Of a stretch of DNA of 34,179 nt, positions 31,679 to 34,179 are shown piece after piece. The stretch's first letter is position 1. Every line of letters begins with the position of its first letter. The DNA is from Ascoidea asiatica (lineage: Eukaryota > Ascomycota > Saccharomycetes > Ascoideales > Ascoideaceae). The notes beneath the pieces are model-generated. The model saw only the letters and a list, made by a program, of their open reading frames with translations. It was not told the origin of the DNA and searched no databases. Both the position numbers and the translations under genes were made by a program. The stretch is from assembly GCA_001600695.1 (NCBI GenBank), contig BCKQ01000011.1, forward strand, positions 1 to 34,179, read 5' to 3'.

Positions 31679-32927
31679 ATGGTACCTGAACTGCTAGATA
31701 TCGATGATTGTTTAGCTGCCTATAAGGCTGTTCCTATTTCAAATACTTTTTCAACTACTGTGGATCAATTAGGTTATAAGAAACTTTTTTTAGAAGATAA
31801 TAAACATTACTCAAANATTAATTCAGTTTTAAATCATTCAATAATAAATTTACTATCCATGAACAGGCCAATGATTGATGTACAAAAAAAAAAATGTTCT
31901 AAAGACATTTNTAATTCAGAATTAAATAATGCTCCTTTNGCCAGTACTAATTTTTCAAATAATATTCCTGGAGAAAAGTTGGTTCTCAATGATATTGAAA
32001 ATCCTATTCCAGAGGTAGTAGTCGAGATAGAAGATAAAGATAATGGTCAAGGTGAAAATAATGATTCTGATTATGATTCCGACAATGATTCTGATTACGA
32101 TTCTAACGAAGATTCTCATAATGCTTCTGATGATGATTATGAAGCTGCTGATTTTGATTCTGATTCTGATTCTGATTCTAATGAAGATGAAGATGAAGAT
32201 GAAAATGAAGAAAATGATGATCAGGATAGTGAAAATCATGATGATGAAGATTTAGAACAAGTAGGTGAATATCAACGAGCTGTTAAAATTAAAGGTCCAA
32301 AAATAAAAATTGAAAATAGAATTATTCAAACAAAAACAATTTCTAGAAAAGTGAAACCAAATTCTTCCATTAATAAAAAACAAAATAATAAATTAAATTT
32401 AATTAAAATGAATCAAAATTCTTCAAGAATTAAAATTGAAGAAGTATTATATCAATTAAATTTCAATTACAAATATTACGTATTTTTAAGAAAAAAAGTA
32501 AACCTTATACTTCTTTAACTTTATTTAATCCTAATATAGATTATAAAATTTGTAAACTTATGGAAATATATTTAGAATTTAAGAAAAAAATGAAAACATA
32601 TTATGATTTTAATTATTATAATATAAAAATACCAAATGAAGTTATTAAAAAAATACAGTATAATTTCAGAGATGAGAGTCTAAATAAAAGGAATATCAAA
32701 AAACATTATAATACTAAAATTCTTCCTTTTGGTATAGATAATTATATATTAAATACTATGACATATGTATTATGAAAAAAGTAGCTCATATTCCATGCTT
32801 TTCCTTAAAAGTATTGTTTAATAATTATAAGAATATATGTGGTGAGGAAGATGCTCTTTCAATTCTCAATTCACATGAAGATATCATGGCCCAATATAAT
32901 TTATTTTTAAAAAGAACTAAAGATTAA
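31679..32927 (+). pseudogene. Acidic protein gene interrupted by two frame changes, family not recognised
   Basis: Three open segments in successive frames look like one reading unit. Segment 1 (31679-32518) starts MVPEL and has an Asp/Ser/Glu-rich tract encoded by about 32060-32250, then a Lys-rich part. Segment 2 is open through 32775 in the -1 frame, and segment 3 (to TAA at 32925-32927) is again -1. At the first junction segment 1 reads A-AAA-AAA followed by G (32491-32497), a classic -1 slippery heptamer. At the second junction the segment 2 stop TGA overlaps an ATG (ATGA, 32772-32775). Options are two single-base assembly deletions, a decaying gene, or frameshifting plus reinitiation. 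Three N bases in segment 1 show weak read support here. It has an in-frame CTG at codon 5 and somewhat less AT-biased codons than its neighbours. I cannot name it. Confidence 0.4.
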
Positions 32928-33383
32928 ATAAAATAAAATAAAATAAAATAAAATAAAATTACTTTACTATATTATTTTATTACTATCTATAATTTTGTTT
33001 TATTAATATAAATAAACAGCATACAGCATATATAAAAAATTAATAATAATAAAAGCATATTACATAATCGTTTACGTAATCTCAGATTATCTATAGATTT
33101 ATTTTTTATAAATTTCCCAAAAAGGAAATAAAATCCTGTTGAAAATTTCAAGATATTTCAAGATATGAAAAAAAAAAAAAAAAAAAAGGAAAAGAGAGAA
33201 TGAATGTGAGAAAGAGCCAATGATTCTTCAGTTTTCTTTGAAATTTTGAATTGAAAGTTATAAACTTCAAGTAGATTATGATAATGAAAGATTGAAAATT
33301 TCGATGGTGAGTATAAAAAGGGATGTAATTGACTGAATAAGTTTTGAAACTTATGTATTTATCAATATTTTTTATAATATATA

Positions 33384-33418
<35 letters not shown>

Positions 33419-33441
33419 TATAATAAATTATATTAATTAAA
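32928..33441. other. Intergenic region before the GST-domain gene
   Basis: No gene seen. It begins with a 5-bp (AAATA)n array at about 32927-32959, has the second copy of the direct repeat CAYAATCGTTTACRTAA (33063-33079), an A17-type run near 33170-33187 and (TTA)n in the presumed leader near 33388-33415. Confidence 0.65.
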
Positions 33442-34080
33442 ATGTCATATATTGGAACATTATATTCACCAGCAGCATCACCAAGATGTCCAATTTTAAA
33501 TTATATTATTGAATATTATAATTTACCAGTTAGAATTTCTGAACCTGATGAAATTTTTAAATTAAATTTTCCATTAGGTAAAGTACCAGCATATATTTCA
33601 AAAGATAATAAATTTAAATTACATGAAACTTTAGCAATTTTATTATATATAGTATCATTAATTAAAATTAAAAAAAATATTTTAGGATCAAAAAATGAAG
33701 AATATTTTGAAATTATTAAATGGTTATCATTAATTAATTCAGATTTAACAAATGAATTTGTAAATGCAAATAATTATTTATTTTATAAATATGATGAAAA
33801 TAGATCAATTTTAGGTAAAAAAAATTTANATAAATATGCAAAAATTTTTGAAGATTATTTAAATAAAAATAATTATTTAGTTGGTGATGATATAACTTTA
33901 GCAGATTATTTTTCTGCAGTTTTTTTTAAATTATGTTTTGAAACTTGTTGGAATAAATCTTGGGCAGATTCTCATCCTTCAATTTCAATTTGGTTTAATA
34001 AAATTCTTAATGAACCTTTATTAAAAAAAAATATTCCAAATTTTGTAATTCCTAGAGAAAATGCTAAACCAAAGTTGTAA
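33442..34080 (+). CDS. GST-domain protein of the eEF1B-gamma family (possibly exon 1 only)
   Basis: 212 residues matching the N-terminal GST-like half of yeast Tef4/Cam1, the gamma subunit of the eEF1B guanine nucleotide exchange factor. Visible are the start MSYIGTLYSPAASPRC, FPLGKVPAY and LHETLAILLY of the thioredoxin-like part, then the helical part with IIKWLSLINSDL, LVGDDITLADYFSAV (typical GST C-domain) and WADSHPSISIWFNKILNEPLL. Full eEF1B-gamma is about 400 residues, with a Lys-rich linker and a C-terminal domain. Here the frame stops exactly where that linker should begin, and the stop TAA lies inside GTAAGT (34077-34082), the same donor used by SMX2. Either this is a stand-alone GST paralogue or the rest follows an intron beyond the window. 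One N in the gene. Confidence 0.8.
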   Translation: MSYIGTLYSPAASPRCPILNYIIEYYNLPVRISEPDEIFKLNFPLGKVPAYISKDNKFKLHETLAILLYIVSLIKIKKNILGSKNEEYFEIIKWLSLINSDLTNEFVNANNYLFYKYDENRSILGKKNLXKYAKIFEDYLNKNNYLVGDDITLADYFSAVFFKLCFETCWNKSWADSHPSISIWFNKILNEPLLKKNIPNFVIPRENAKPKL

Positions 34081-34179
34081 GTTATTCATAGATTATCATT
34101 ATAGAAATAGAATTCATAGTCATTAACAAGAGTAAGCCATAAGCACTCCTTCACTTCTTCATTATTCAATACATTCAAT
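34081..34179. other. Window end: 3' flank or intron start
   Basis: 99 bases. If GTAAGT at 34077 is a donor, this is intron sequence; CATTAAC near 34121-34127 could be a branch point, but no convincing YAG acceptor followed by a Lys-rich linker is present. Confidence 0.35.

Noticed and set aside
32491-32540. Short intron from GTAAAC to TATAG joining segments 1 and 2 of the broken gene
   Set aside because: Joining there leads to an in-frame TAG within a few codons, while a simple -1 shift keeps a sensible frame.

Overview
This window looks like nuclear DNA of a very AT-rich budding yeast (Saccharomycotina). Most products match named yeast proteins (Smx2/SmG, Gna1, Pal1, Nnr1, Gln4, Ilv6, Atg11, Pho89, an eEF1B-gamma/GST-type protein and a probable Ask1). 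One gene has a short spliceosomal intron of yeast type (GTAAGT, TATTAAC, TAG), and AAT/TTA triplet runs encode long asparagine tracts. Scattered single N bases mark a draft assembly. The single tRNA gene, at 18893-19024 on the minus strand, folds as a class II tRNA with anticodon CAG, discriminator G73 and an intron. That is what a serine tRNA reading CUG would look like, so the organism probably belongs to a lineage with altered CUG decoding (Candida-type CUG-Ser1 or Ascoidea/Saccharomycopsis-type CUG-Ser2). The species cannot be fixed from the sequence alone.

Layout. 1-5.3 kb: a partial Asn-rich gene (minus), SMX2 with its intron (plus), GNA1 (minus, convergent with SMX2 as in S. cerevisiae), a GC-rich regulatory island, and PAL1 (plus). 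5.3-12.6 kb: an NAD(P)HX epimerase gene with an unusual membrane-anchored N-terminus, a probable DASH subunit gene ASK1 (minus), and GLN4 (minus), whose stop codon is the first of eight in-frame TAA codons. 12.6-19.7 kb: a gene-poor block holding only ILV6 and the tRNA gene. ILV6 is flanked by two oppositely oriented degenerate arrays with a period of about 15.8 bp. 19.7-27.3 kb: a probable GPI-anchored surface protein and ATG11 (both minus). 27.3-34.2 kb: a divergent GC-rich control region, PHO89 (plus), a gene broken by two frame changes (plus), and a GST-domain protein of the eEF1B-gamma family (plus) that stops exactly at a GTAAGT motif.

The genes do not form one pathway, as expected for a yeast chromosome. 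They cover splicing, UDP-GlcNAc synthesis, endocytosis or cell shape, NAD(P)H repair, kinetochore function, translation, branched-chain amino acid synthesis, selective autophagy and phosphate uptake. The main oddities are the inverted 16-bp arrays around ILV6, the CAG tRNA with A at position 33, interleaved inverted repeats upstream of that tRNA, the Nnr1 N-terminal extension, and the frame-broken gene whose first junction is a textbook slippery heptamer.
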